Assembly: GCA_029718625.1 (NCBI GenBank)
Contig: CM056389.1
Coordinates: 17,585,670-17,649,669 of the forward strand
From: Synaphobranchus kaupii
Lineage: Eukaryota > Chordata > Actinopteri > Anguilliformes > Synaphobranchidae
Direction of reading: 5' to 3'
Length of the DNA stretch: 64,000 bases
The notes beneath the pieces are model-generated. The model saw only the letters and a program-made list of their open reading frames with translations. It had not been told where the DNA came from and ran no database searches. A program made the position numbers and the translations under genes. The stretch's first letter is position 1. Each line of letters begins with the position of its first letter. Below are positions 34,571-48,500 of this stretch, piece by piece.

Positions 34571-37500
34571 GAGCCCATGTTGTGTTGCTGTCGATCGAGC
34601 ATGCAGAGCCCTTAATGCTCAGTTGTAGACTGTAAGGAGATTTCGTGAAAGATACATAATGCGAGAGAAGCTTGTGATAGAAAAATATAGTTGTGCAAAT
34701 ATAGATTCTTTAAATCTTAACAGTTCGGCCATGAGCCCGAGTTACGTGAATTCCTATGAGGTTATGTTTAGGGGTTGGGCGGGACCCTGGGACATTTTTT
34801 TATTTTATTTTTTTAATAATTTTTTTATTTTTTATAATTTATTTTATTTCAAAATTGTTGGTAACAATATGGTAGCAAAAAGGGACACTATCTTAACAGT
34901 TCGGGCATGAGCCCGAGTTACGTGAACTCCTGTGAGGTTATGTTTAGGGGTTGTGGGTGGGGTACGGGAATCACGAAAAAAAAAGAAAAACAATTTTTGC
35001 CAAGAAAAATTTTTTGACAAAAAAGTCTTGCCAAGAAAAGCAGCGGGACGCGTGACGTCATATACTACTACCCTCACACGTGATGTTTTCGGCCTATCAC
35101 AGCCTTTAGTCAGTAGTTCCCAGTACAGGCTCAGGGGGCGCTTGTGCAAAATTCGGAAACAGGTACCGTTTTTTGAGACACTAACAATCGGTACATATTG
35201 CCGAATTTCATGAGATCAGGCTCTTTAAAACAGTTTAAAACCCAAACCGCGCCCAGCGTCCAGAGTTCCACGTAGCTAGTGACCGGCGAAATTATAGGTT
35301 GTATCAATACAGTAAGATAACAGTAAGTGCATGCCTGATGGTCCTCCGTGTCGTACACTCTCCTTCTCTTCAGTGACTGTATCAGATGGCTAAATGTCCA
35401 TCCTTTGTTGCAGTGCATAATTATGTAATTATTTACCATTTCATTAATCCATTACATATCGTATAAAACCATTTCTGAGTAAGTAAAGGGCTGTAAACTT
35501 GCAAAAACATCATCTTACAGCAAACGCTTGATGCTTATGTCAGGAATAGCTAAAATAGCCATTTAATTAATCCATAAAATATAAAACCATTTCTGAGTCA
35601 TTAAAGGGGTGTTTAGTGAGAATGACATCATACAAAATACACTTTATGCTCCAGCATAACGTTAGATAAAAAGCACAACAATAACACAATGTTAGACTAC
35701 TTAGCATAATGTCCATTCATATAAAATATTGTTTTGAATGAACCGACCTACGATTTACGAGGTTGACGTGCGGTTTCATTTAGCGGTCTAGAAATAAATC
35801 CCCGCCCACTAAGCTCATGAACCAATTATATTAAATTGTAGCTTATTTTGTCATCTGTAACTAGCATTTTTCTAAAAGAAAATTAGTGATTGTACCGCAG
35901 AGCTATTATACGTCAAACCATCAGAACAATTGCAATTAAATTAGAACGCTCCGGCTTTAAAGGGTTTAAAACCCAAACCGCGCCCAGCGTCCAGAGCTCC
36001 ACGTAGCTAGTGACCGGCGAAATTATACAACCGGAGCCCCCCTATCCGCGTTCCCCCCCAACCGGGGGGCTCCGGTTGTATCAATACAGTAAGATAACAG
36101 TAAGTGCATGCCTGATGGTCCTCCGTGTCGTACACTCTCCTTCTCTTCAGTGACTGTATCAGATGGCTAAATGTCCATCCTTTGCTGCAGTGCATAATTA
36201 TGTAATTATTTACCATTTAATTAATCCATTACATATCGTATAAAACCATTTCTGAGTAAGTAAAGGGCTGTAAACTTGCAAAAACATCATCTTACAGCAA
36301 ACGCTTGATGCTTATGTCAGGAATAGCTAAAATAGCCATTTAATTAATCCATAAAATATAAAACCATTTCTGAGTCATTAAAGGGGTGTTTAGTGGGAAT
36401 TGCATTATACAGAAAACACTTTATGCTCCAGAATAACGTTAGATAAAAAGCACAACAATAACACAATGTTAGTCTACTTAGCATAATGTCCATTCATATA
36501 AAATATTGTTTTGAATGAACCGACCTACGATTTACGAGGTTGACGTGCGGTTTCATTTAGCGGTCTAGAAATAAATCCCCGCCCACTAAGCTCATGAACC
36601 AATTATATTAAATTGTAGCTTATTTTGTCATCTGTAACTAGCATTTTTCTCAAAGAAAATCAGTGATTGGACGGCAGAGCTATAATACGTCAAACCATCA
36701 GAACAATTGTAATTAAATTAGAACGCTCCGGCTTTAAAGGGTTTAAAACAGTTTAAAACCCAAACCGCGCCCAGCGTCCGGAGTTCCACGTAGCTAGTGA
36801 CCGGCGAAATTATAGGTTGTATCAATACAGTAAGATAACAGTAAGTGCATGCCTGATGGTCCTCCGTGTCGTACACTCTCCTTCTCTTCAGTGACTGTAT
36901 CAGATGGCTAAATGTCCATCCTTTGCTGCAGTGCATAATTATGTAATTATTTACCATTTCATTAATCCATTACATATCGTATAAAACCATTTCTGAGTAA
37001 GTAAAGGGCTGTAAACTTGCAAAAACATCATCTTACAGCAAACGCTTGATGCTTATGTCAGGAATAGCTAAAATAGCCATTTAATTAATCCATAAAATAT
37101 AAAACCATTTCTGAGTCATTAAAGGGGTGTTTAGTGAGAATGACATCATACAAAATACACTTTATGCTCCAGCATAACGTTAGATAAAAAGCACAACAAT
37201 AACACAATGTTAGACTACTTAGCATAATGTCCATTCATATAAAATATTGTTTTGAATGAACCGACCTACGATTTACGAGGTTGACGTGCGGTTTCATTTA
37301 GCGGTCTAGAAATAAATCCCCGCCCACTAAGCTCATGAACCAATTATATTAAATTGTAGCTTATTTTGTCATCTGTAACTAGCATTTTTCTAAAAGAAAA
37401 TCAGTGATTGTACCGCAGAGCTATTATACGTCAAACCATCAGAACAATTGCAATTAAATTAGAACGCTCCGGCTTTAAAGGGTTTAAAACCCAAACCGCG

Positions 37501-38763
37501 CCCAGCGTCCAGAGCTCCACGTAGCTAGTGACCGGCGAAATTATACAACCGGAGCCCCTTAGGAACGCGGATATGGGGGGCTTCGGTTGTATCAATACAG
37601 TAAGATAACAGTAAGTGCATGCCTGATGGTCCTCCGTGTCGTACACTCTCCTTCTCTTCAGTGACTGTATCAGATGGCTAAATGTCCATCCTTTGTTGCA
37701 GTGCATAATTATGTAATTATTTACCATTTCATTAATCCATTACATATCGTATAAAACCATTTCTGAGTAAGTAAAGGGCTGTAAACTTGCAAAAACATCA
37801 TCTTACAGCAAACGCTTGATGCTTATGTCAGGAATAGCTAAAATAGCCATTTAATTAATCCATAAAATATAAAACCATTTCTGAGTCATTAAAGGGGTGT
37901 TTAGTGAGAATGACATCATACAAAATACACTTTATGCTCCAGCATAACGTTAGATAAAAAGCACAACAATAACACAATGTTAGACTACTTAGCATAATGT
38001 CCATTCATATAAAATATTGTTTTGAATGAACCGACCTACGATTTACGAGGTTGACGTGCGGTTTCATTTAGCGGTCTAGAAATAAATCCCCGCCCACTAA
38101 GCTCATGAACCAATTATATTAAATTGTAGCTTATTTTGTCATCTGTAACTAGCATTTTTCTAAAAGAAAATCAGTGATTGTACCGCAGAGCTATTATACG
38201 TCAAACCATCAGAACAATTGCAATTAAATTAGAACGCTCCGGCTTTAAAGGGTTTAAAACCCAAACCGCGCCCAGCGTCCAGAGCTCCACGTAGCTAGTG
38301 ACCGGCGAAATTATACAACCGGAGCCCCCCTATCCGCGTTCCCCCCAACCGGGGGGCTCCGGTTGTATCAATACAGTAAGATAACAGTAAGTGCATGCCT
38401 GATGGTCCTCCGTGTCGTACACTCTCCTTCTCTTCAGTGACTGTATCAGATGGCTAAATGTCCATCCTTTGCTGCAGTGCATAATTATGTAATTATTTAC
38501 CATTTCATTAATCCATTACATATCGTATAAAACCATTTCTGAGTAAGTAAAGGGCTGTAAACTTGCAAAAACATCATCTTACAGCAAACGCTTGATGCTT
38601 ATGTCAGGAATAGCTAAAATAGCCATTTAATTAATCCATAAAATATAAAACCATTTCTGAGTCATTAAAGGGGTGTTTAGTGGGAATTGCATTATACAGA
38701 AAACACTTTATGCTCCAGAATAACGTTAGATAAAAAGCACAACAATAACACAATGTTAGTCTA

Positions 38764-41700
38764 CTTAGCATAATGTCCATTCATATAAAATATTGTTTTG
38801 AATGAACCGACCTACGATTTACGAGGTTGACGTGCGGTTTCATTTAGCGGTCTAGAAATAAATCCCCGCCCACTAAGCTCATGAACCAATTATATTAAAT
38901 TGTAGCTTATTTTGTCATCTGTAACTAGCATTTTTCTAAAAGAAAATCAGTGATTGTACCGCAGAGCTATTATACGTCAAACCATCAGAACAATTGCAAT
39001 TAAATTAGAACGCTCCGGCTTTAAAGGGTTTAAAACAGTTTAAAACCCAAACCGCGCCCAGCGTCCGGAGTTCCACGTAGCTAGTGACCGGCGAAATTAT
39101 AGGTTGTATCAATACAGTAAGATAACAGTAAGTGCATGCCTGATGGTCCTCCGTGTCGTACACTCTCCTTCTCTTCAGTGACTGTATCAGATGGCTAAAT
39201 GTCCATCCTTTGCTGCAGTGCATAATTATGTAATTATTTACCATTTCATTAATCCATTACATATCGTATAAAACCATTTCTGAGTAAGTAAAGGGCTGTA
39301 AACTTGCAAAAACATCATCTTACAGCAAACGCTTGATGCTTATGTCAGGAATAGCTAAAATAGCCATTTAATTAATCCATAAAATATAAAACCATTTCTG
39401 AGTCATTAAAGGGGTGTTTAGTGAGAATGACATCATACAAAATACACTTTATGCTCCAGCATAACGTTAGATAAAAAGCACAACAATAACACAATGTTAG
39501 ACTACTTAGCATAATGTCCATTCATATAAAATATTGTTTTGAATGAACCGACCTACGATTTACGAGGTTGACGTGCGGTTTCATTTAGCGGTCTAGAAAT
39601 AAATCCCCGCCCACTAAGCTCATGAACCAATTATATTAAATTGTAGCTTATTTTGTCATCTGTAACTAGCATTTTTCTCAAAGAAAATCAGTGATTGGAC
39701 GGCAGAGCTATTATACGTCAAACCATCAGAACAATTGCAATTAAATTAGAACGCTCCGGCTTTAAAGGGTTTAAAACAGTTTAAAACCCAAACCGCGCCC
39801 AGCGTCCGGAGTTCCACGTAGCTAGTGACCGGCGAAATTATAGGTTGTATCAATACAGTAAGATAACAGTAAGTGCATGCCTGATGGTCCTCCGTGTCGT
39901 ACACTCTCTTTCTCTTCAGTGACTGTATCAGATGGCTAAATGTCCATCCTTTGCTGCAGTGCATAATTATGTAATTATTTACCATTTCATTAATCCATTA
40001 CATATCGTATAAAACCATTTCTGAGTAGGTAAAGGGCTGTAAACTTGCAAAAACATCATCTTACAGCAAACGCTTGATGCTTATGTCAGGAATAGCTAAA
40101 ATAGCCATTTAATTAATCCATAAAATATAAAACCATTTCTGAGTCATTAAAGGGGTGTTTAGTGAGAATGACATCATACAAAATACACTTTATGCTCCAG
40201 CATAACGTTAGATAAAAAGCACAACAATAACACAATGTTAGACTACTTAGCATAATGTCCATTCATATAAAATATTGTTTTGAATGAACCGACCTACGAT
40301 TTACGAGGTTGACGTGCGGTTTCATTTAGCGGTCTAGAAATAAATCCCCGCCCACTAAGCTCATGAACCAATTATATTAAATTGTAGCTTATTTTGTCAT
40401 CTGTAACTAGCATTTTTCTAAAAGAAAATCAGTGATTGTACCGCAGAGCTATTATACGTCAAACCATCAGAACAATTGCAATTAAATTAGAACGCTCCGG
40501 CTTTAAAGGGTTTAAAACCCAAACCGCGCCCAGCGTCCAGAGCTCCACGTAGCTAGTGACCGGCGAAATTATACAACCGGAGCCCCCCTATCCGCGTTCC
40601 TTAGTTCTAAGGAACGGGGATATGGGGGGCTCCGGTTGTATCAATACAGTAAGATAACAGTAAGTGCATGCCTGATGGTCCTCCGTGTCGTACACTCTCC
40701 TTCTCTTCAGTGACTGTATCAGATGGCTAAATGTCCATCCTTTGCTGCAGTGCATAATTATGTAATTATTTACCATTTCATTAATCCATTACATATCGTA
40801 TAAAACCATTTCTGAGTAAGTAAAGGGCTGTAAACTTGCAAAAACATCATCTTACAGCAAACGCTTGATGCTTATGTCAGGAATAGCTAAAATAGCCATT
40901 TAATTAATCCATAAAATATAAAACCATTTCTGAGTCATTAAAGGGGTGTTTAGTGGGAATTACATTATACAGAAAACACTTTATGCTCCAGAATAACGTT
41001 AGATAAAAAGCACAACAATAACACAATGTTAGTCTACTTAGCATAATGTCCATTCATATAAAATATTGTTTTGAATGAACCGACCTACGATTTACGAGGT
41101 TGACGTGCGGTTTCATTTAGCGGTCTAGAAATAAATCCCCGCCCACTAAGCTCATGAACCAATTATATTAAATTGTAGCTTATTTTGACATCTGTAACTA
41201 GCATTTTTCTCAAAGAAAATCAGTGATTGGACGGCAGAGCTATTATACGTCAAACCATCAGAACAATTGTAATTAAATTAGAACGCTCCGGCTTTAAAGG
41301 GTTTAAAACAGTTTAAAACCCAAACCGCGCCCAGCGTCCGGAGTTCCACGTAGCTAGTGACCGGCGAAATTATAGGTTGTATCAATACAGTAAGATAACA
41401 GTAAGTGCATGCCTGATGGTCCTCCGTGTCGTACACTCTCCTTCTCTTCAGTGACTGTATCAGATGGCTAAATGTCCATCCTTTGCTGCAGTGCATAATT
41501 ATGTAATTATTTACCATTTCATTAATCCATTACATATCGTATAAAACCATTTCTGAGTAAGTAAAGGGCTGTAAACTTGCAAAAACATCATCTTACAGCA
41601 AACGCTTGATGCTTATGTCAGGAATAGCTAAAATAGCCATTTAATTAATCCATAAAATATAAAACCATTTCTGAGTCATTAAAGGGGTGTTTAGTGGGAA

Positions 41701-42518
41701 TTACATTATACAGAAAACACTTTATGCTCCAGAATAACGTTAGATAAAAAGCACAACAATAACACAATGTTAGTCTACTTAGCATAATGTCCATTCATAT
41801 AAAATATTGTTTTGAATGAACCGACCTACGATTTACGAGGTTGACGTGCGGTTTCATTTAGCGGTCTAGAAATAAATCCCCGCCCACTAAGCTCATGAAC
41901 CAATTATATTAAATTGTAGCTTATTTTGTCATCTGTAACTAGCATTTTTCTCAAAGAAAATCAGTGATTGGACGGCAGAGCTATTATACGTCAAACCATC
42001 AAAACAATTGTAATTAAATTAGAACGCTCCGGCTTTAAAGGGTTTAAAACAGTTTAAAACCCAAACCGCGCCCAGCGTCCGGAGTTCCACGTAGCTAGTG
42101 ACCGGCGAAATTATAGGTTGTATCAATACAGTAAGATAACAGTAAGTGCATGCCTGATGGTCCTCCGTGTCGTACACTCTCCTTCTCTTCAGTGACTGTA
42201 TCAGATGGCTAAATGTCCATCCTTTGCTGCAGTGCATAATTATGTAATTATTTACCATTTCATTAATCCATTACATATCGTATAAAACCATTTCTGAGTA
42301 AGTAAAGGGCTGTAAACTTGCAAAAACATCATCTTACAGCAAACGCTTGATGCTTATGTCAGGAATAGCTAAAATAGCCATTTAATTAATCCATAAAATA
42401 TAAAACCATTTCTGAGTCATTAAAGGGGTGTTTAGTGAGAATGACATCATACAAAATACACTTTATGCTCCAGCATAACGTTAGATAAAAAGCACAACAA
42501 TAACACAATGTTAGACTA
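38764..42518. repeat. M45-M49, mostly type A run after HOR-II
   Basis: Monomer starts are 38764, 39505, 40246, 41037 and 41778 (741, 741, 791, 741, 741). M45 is a B-left/A-right chimera. M46 has a type A left end, then the type B GCAATT, then a type A right end. M47 is type B with a one-base loss and GGGGATAT instead of GCGGATAT in its palindrome. M48 is type A with a type B 3' end. No larger period is visible in this stretch. Confidence 0.88.
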
Positions 42519-45500
42519 CTTAGCATAATGTCCATTCATATAAAATATTGTTTTGAATGAACCGACCTATACGATTTACGAGGTTGACGTGCGGTTTCAT
42601 TTAGCGGTCTAGAAATAAATCCCCGCCCACTAAGCTCATGAACCAATTATATTAAATTGTAGCTTATTTTGTCATCTGTAACTAGCATTTTTCTAAAAGA
42701 AAATCAGTGATTGTACCGCAGAGCTATTATACGTCAAACCATAAGAACAATTGCAATTAAATTAGAACGCTCCGGCTTTAAAGGGTTTAAAACCCAAACC
42801 GCGCCCAGCGTCCAGAGCTCCACGTAGCTAGTGACCGGCGAAATTATACAACCGGAGCCCCCCTATCCGCGTTCCTTAGTTCCTAAGGAACGCGGATATG
42901 GGGGGCTCCGGTTGTATCAATACAGTAAGATAACAGTAAGTGCATGCCTGATGGTCCTCCGTGTCGTACACTCTCCTTATCTTCAGTGACTGTATCAGAT
43001 GGCTAAATGTCCATCCTTTGCTGCAGTGCATAATTATGTAATTATTTACCATTTCATTAATCCATTACATATCGTATAAAACCATTTCTGAGTAAGTAAA
43101 GGGCTGTAAACTTGCAAAAACATCATCTTACAGCAAACGCTTGATGCTTATGTCAGGAATAGCTAAAATAGCCATTTAATTAATCCATAAAATATAAAAC
43201 CATTTCTGAGTCATTAAAGGGGTGTTTAGTGGGAATTACATTATACAGAAAACACTTTATGCTCCAGAATAACGTTAGATAAAAAGCACAACAATAACAC
43301 AATGTTAGTCTACTTAGCATAATGTCCATTCATATAAAATATTGTTTTGAATGAACCGACCTACGATTTACGAGGTTGACGTGCGGTTTCATTTAGCGGT
43401 CTAGAAATAAATCCCCGCCCACTAAGCTCATGAACCAATTATATTAAATTGTAGCTTATTTTGTCATCTGTAACTAGCATTTTTCTCAAAGAAAATCAGT
43501 GATTGGACGGCAGAGCTATTATACGTCAAACCATCAGAACAATTGTAATTAAATTAGAACGCTCCGGCTTTAAAGGGTTTAAAACAGTTTAAAACCCAAA
43601 CCGCGCCCAGCGTCCGGAGTTCCACGTAGCTAGTGACCGGCGAAATTATAGGTTGTATCAATACAGTAAGATAACAGTAAGTGCATGCCTGATGGTCCTC
43701 CGTGTCGTACACTCTCCTTCTCTTCAGTGACTGTATCAGATGGCTAAATGTCCATCCTTTGCTGCAGTGCATAATTATGTAATTATTTACCATTTCATTA
43801 ATCCATTACATATCGTATAAAACCATTTCTGAGTAAGTAAAGGGCTGTAAACTTGCAAAAACATCATCTTACAGCAAACGCTTGATGCTTATGTCAGGAA
43901 TAGCTAAAATAGCCATTTAATTAATCCATAAAATATAAAACCATTTCTGAGTCATTAAAGGGGTGTTTAGTGAGAATGACATCATACAAAATACACTTTA
44001 TGCTCCAGCATAACGTTAGATAAAAAGCACAACAATAACACAATGTTAGACTACTTAGCATAATGTCCATTCATATAAAATATTGTTTTGAATGAACCGA
44101 CCTACGATTTACGAGGTTGACGTGCGGTTTCATTTAGCGGTCTAGAAATAAATCCCCGCCCACTAAGCTCATGAACCAATTATATTAAATTGTAGCTTAT
44201 TTTGTCATCTGTAACTAGCATTTTTCTAAAAGAAAATCAGTGATTGTACCGCAGAGCTATTATACGTCAAACCATCAGAACAATTGCAATTAAATTAGAA
44301 CGCTCCGGCTTTAAATGGTTTAAAACCCAAACCGCGCCCAGCGTCCAGAGCTCCACGTAGCTAGTGACCGGCGAAATTATACAACCGGAGCCCCCCTATC
44401 CGCGTTCCTTAGTTCCTAGTTCCCCCTATCCTGACGTTCCTAAGGAACGCGGATATGGGGGGCTCCGGTTGTATCAATACAGTAAGATAACAGTAAGTGC
44501 ATGCCTGATGGTCCTCCGTGTCGTACACTCTCCTTCTCTTCAGTGACTGTATCAGATGGCTAAATGTCCATCCTTTGCTGCAGTGCATAATTATGTAATT
44601 ATTTACCATTTCATTAATCCATTACATATCGTATAAAACCATTTCTGAGTAAGTAAAGGGCTGTAAACTTGCAAAAACATCATCTTACAGCAAACGCTTG
44701 ATGCTTATGTCAGGAATAGCTAAAATAGCCATTTAATTAATCCATAAAATATAAAACCATTTCTGAGTCATTAAAGGGGTGTTTAGTGAGAATGACATCA
44801 TACAAAATACACTTTATGCTCCAGCATAACGTTAGATAAAAAGCACAACAATAACACAATGTTAGTCTACTTAGCATAATGTGCATTCATATAAAATATT
44901 GTTTTGAATGAACCGACCTACGATTTACGAGGTTGACGTGCGGTTTCATTTAGCGGTCTAGAAATAAATCCCCGCCCACTAAGCTCATGAACCAATTATA
45001 TTAAATTGTAGCTTATTTTGTCATCTGTAACTAGCATTTTTCTCAAAGAAAATCAGTGATTGGACGGCAGAGCTATTATACGTCAAACCATCAGAACAAT
45101 TGTAATTAAATTAGAACGCTCCGGCTTTAAAGGGTTTAAAACCCAAACCGCGCCCAGCGTCCAGAGCTCCACGTAGCTAGTGACCGGCGAAATTATACAA
45201 CCGGAGCCCCCCTATCCGCGTTCCTTAGTTCCTAAGGAACGCGGATATGGGGGGCTCCGGTTGTATCAATACAGTAAGATAACAGTAAGTGCATGCCTGA
45301 TGGTCCTCCGTGTCGTACACTCTCCTTATCTTCAGTGACTGTATCAGATGGCTAAATGTCCATCCTTTGCTGCAGTGCATAATTATGTAATTATTTACCA
45401 TTTCATTAATCCATTACATATCGTATAAAACCATTTATGAGTAAGTAAAGGGCTGTAAACTTGCAAAAACATCATCTTACAGCAAACGCTTGATGCTTAT

Positions 45501-48500
45501 GTCAGGAATAGCTAAAATAGCCATTTAATTAATCCATAAAATATAAAACCATTTCTGAGTCATTAAAGGGGTGTTTAGTGGGAATTACATTATACAGAAA
45601 ACACTTTATGCTCCAGAATAACGTTAGATAAAAAGCACAACAATAACACAATGTTAGTCTACTTAGCATAATGTCCATTCATATAAAATATTGTTTTGAA
45701 TGAACCGACCTACGATTTACGAGGTTGACGTGCGGTTTCATTTAGCGGTCTAGAAATAAATCCCCGCCCACTAAGCTCATGAACCAATTATATTAAATTG
45801 TAGCTTATTTTGTCATCTGTAACTAGCATTTTTCTCAAAGAAAATCAGTGATTGGACGGCAGAGCTATTATACGTCAAACCATCAGAACAATTGTAATTA
45901 AATTAGAACGCTCCGGCTTTAAAGGGTTTAAAACAGTTTAAAACCCAAACCGCGCCCAGCGTCCGGAGTTCCACGTAGCTAGTGACCGGCGAAATTATAG
46001 GTTGTATCAATACAGTAAGATAACAGTAAGTGCATGCCTGATGGTCCTCCGTGTCGTACACTCTCCTTCTCTTCAGTGACTGTATCAGATGGCTAAATGT
46101 CCATCCTTTGCTGCAGTGCATAATTATGTAATTATTTACCATTTCATTAATCCATTACATATCGTATAAAACCATTTCTGAGTAAGTAAAGGGCTGTAAA
46201 CTTGCAAAAACATCATCTTACAGCAAACGCTTGATGCTTATGTCAGGAATAGCTAAAATAGCCATTTAATTAATCCATAAAATATAAAACCATTTCTGAG
46301 TCATTAAAGGGGTGTTTAGTGAGAATGACATCATACAAAATACACTTTATGCTCCAGCATAACGTTAGATAAAAAGCACAACAATAACACAATGTTAGAC
46401 TACTTAGCATAATGTCCATTCATATAAAATATTGTTTTGAATGAACCGACCTACGATTTACGAGGTTGACGTGCGGTTTCATTTAGCGGTCTAGAAATAA
46501 ATCCCCGCCCACTAAGCTCATGAACCAATTATATTAAATTGTAGCTTATTTTGTCATCTGTAACTAGCATTTTTCTAAAAGAAAATCAGTGATTGTACCG
46601 CAGAGCTATTATACGTCAAACCATCAGAACAATTGCAATTAAATTAGAACGCTCCGGCTTTAAAGGGTTTAAAACCCAAACCGCGCCCAGCGTCCAGAGC
46701 TCCACGTAGCTAGTGACCGGCGAAATTATACAACCGGAGCCCCCCTATCCGCGTTCCTTAGTTCCTAAGGAACGCGGATATGGGGGGCTCCGGTTGTATC
46801 AATACAGTAAGATAACAGTAAGTGCATGCCTGATGGTCCTCCGTGTCGTACACTCTCCTTATCTTCAGTGACTGTATCAGATGGCTAAATGTCCATCCTT
46901 TGCTGCAGTGCATAATTATGTAATTATTTACCATTTCATTAATCCATTACATATCGTATAAAACAATTTCTGAGTAAGTAAAGGGCTGTAAACTTGCAAA
47001 AACATCATCTTACAGCAAACGCTTGATGCTTATGTCAGGAATAGCTAAAATAGCCATTTAATTAATCCATAAAATATAAAACCATTTCTGAGTCATTAAA
47101 GGGGTGTTTAGTGGGAATTACATTATACAGAAAACACTTTATGCTCCAGAATAACGTTAGATAAAAAGCACAACAATAACACAATGTTAGTCTACTTAGC
47201 ATAATGTCCATTCATATAAAATATTGTTTTGAATGAACCGACCTACGATTTACGAGGTTGACGTGCGGTTTCATTTAGCGGTCTAGAAATAAATCCCCGC
47301 CCACTAAGCTCATGAACCAATTATATTAAATTGTAGCTTATTTTGTCATCTGTAACTAGCATTTTTCTCAAAGAAAATCAGTGATTGGACGGCAGAGCTA
47401 TTATACGTCAAACCATCAGAACAATTGTAATTAAATTAGAACGCTCCGGCTTTAAAGGGTTTAAAACAGTTTAAAACCCAAACCGCGCCCAGCGTCCGGA
47501 GTTCCACGTAGCTAGTGACCGGCGAAATTATAGGTTGTATCAATACAGTAAGATAACAGTAAGTGCATGCCTGATGGTCCTCCGTGTCGTACACTCTCCT
47601 TCTCTTCAGTGACTGTATCAGATGGCTAAATGTCCATCCTTTGCTGCAGTGCATAATTATGTAATTATTTACCATTTCATTAATCCATTACATATCGTAT
47701 AAAACCATTTCTGAGTAAGTAAAGGGCTGTAAACTTGCAAAAACATCATCTTACAGCAAACGCTTGATGCTTATGTCAGGAATAGCTAAAATAGCCATTT
47801 AATTAATCCATAAAATATAAAACCATTTCTGAGTCATTAAAGGGGTGTTTAGTGAGAATGACATCATACAAAATACACTTTATGCTCCAGCATAACGTTA
47901 GATAAAAAGCACAACAATAACACAATGTTAGACTACTTAGCATAATGTCCATTCATATAAAATATTGTTTTGAATGAACCGACCTACGATTTACGAGGTT
48001 GACGTGCGGTTTCATTTAGCGGTCTAGAAATAAATCCCCGCCCACTAAGCTCATGAACCAATTATATTAAATTGTAGCTTATTTTGTCATCTGTAACTAG
48101 CATTTTTCTAAAAGAAAATCAGTGATTGTACCGCAGAGCTATTATACGTCAAACCATCAGAACAATTGCAATTAAATTAGAACGCTCCGGCTTTAAAGGG
48201 TTTAAAACAGTTTAAAACCCAAACCGCGCCCAGCGTCCGGAGTTCCACGTAGCTAGTGACCGGCGAAATTATAGGTTGTATCAATACAGTAAGATAACAG
48301 TAAGTGCATGCCTGATGGTCCTCCGTGTCGTACACTCTCCTTCTCTTCAGTGACTGTATCAGATGGCTAAATGTCCATCCTTTGCTGCAGTGCATAATTA
48401 TGTAATTATTTACCATTTCATTAATCCATTACATATCGTATAAAACCATTTCTGAGTAAGTAAAGGGCTGTAAACTTGCAAAAACATCATCTTACAGCAA

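Larger units (their letters stand above)
33870..34612. mobile_element. Nested PIF/Harbinger-like MITE (743 bp, TAA target duplication)
   Basis: It interrupts the left arm of MITE copy 6. The ends are AGGGCTCTGCATG and its exact complement CATGCAGAGCCCT; TAA is present on both sides (33867-33869 and 34613-34615), while the five uninterrupted copies have GACTAATGC once. A 3-bp TAA/TTA target duplication with a G-rich short inverted repeat is typical of PIF/Harbinger. There is no transposase frame. TGCAAC motifs cluster near both ends, and an AT-rich centre has AGTTAGTTAAG-type repetition near 34132-34155. It is present once in the window, so it inserted after the host element had been amplified. 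Confidence 0.85.
33751..35223. mobile_element. Long-TIR MITE, copy 6, split by a nested element (in M40)
   Basis: The left inverted repeat runs to GACTAA at about 33869, where a 743-bp element interrupts it; the rest resumes at 34616 with TGCTCAGTTG. Apart from the insertion it matches copy 1 in length (1473 = 727 + 746). Confidence 0.92.
33478..38763. repeat. HOR-II degraded copy: M40-M44 (2222, 777, 741, 770, 776)
   Basis: Monomer starts are 33478, 35700, 36477, 37218 and 37988. M40 is a type C unit with a second nested transposon. The 792-bp unit that should follow is missing: M41 starts with the sequence of that unit (CCCCGCCCAC) and continues with that of the next (AAATTAGTG, CATTTAATTAATCCATTAC), so one monomer was lost by an exchange between about 35800 and 35883. 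After M44 the HOR-II order is no longer followed. Confidence 0.9.
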
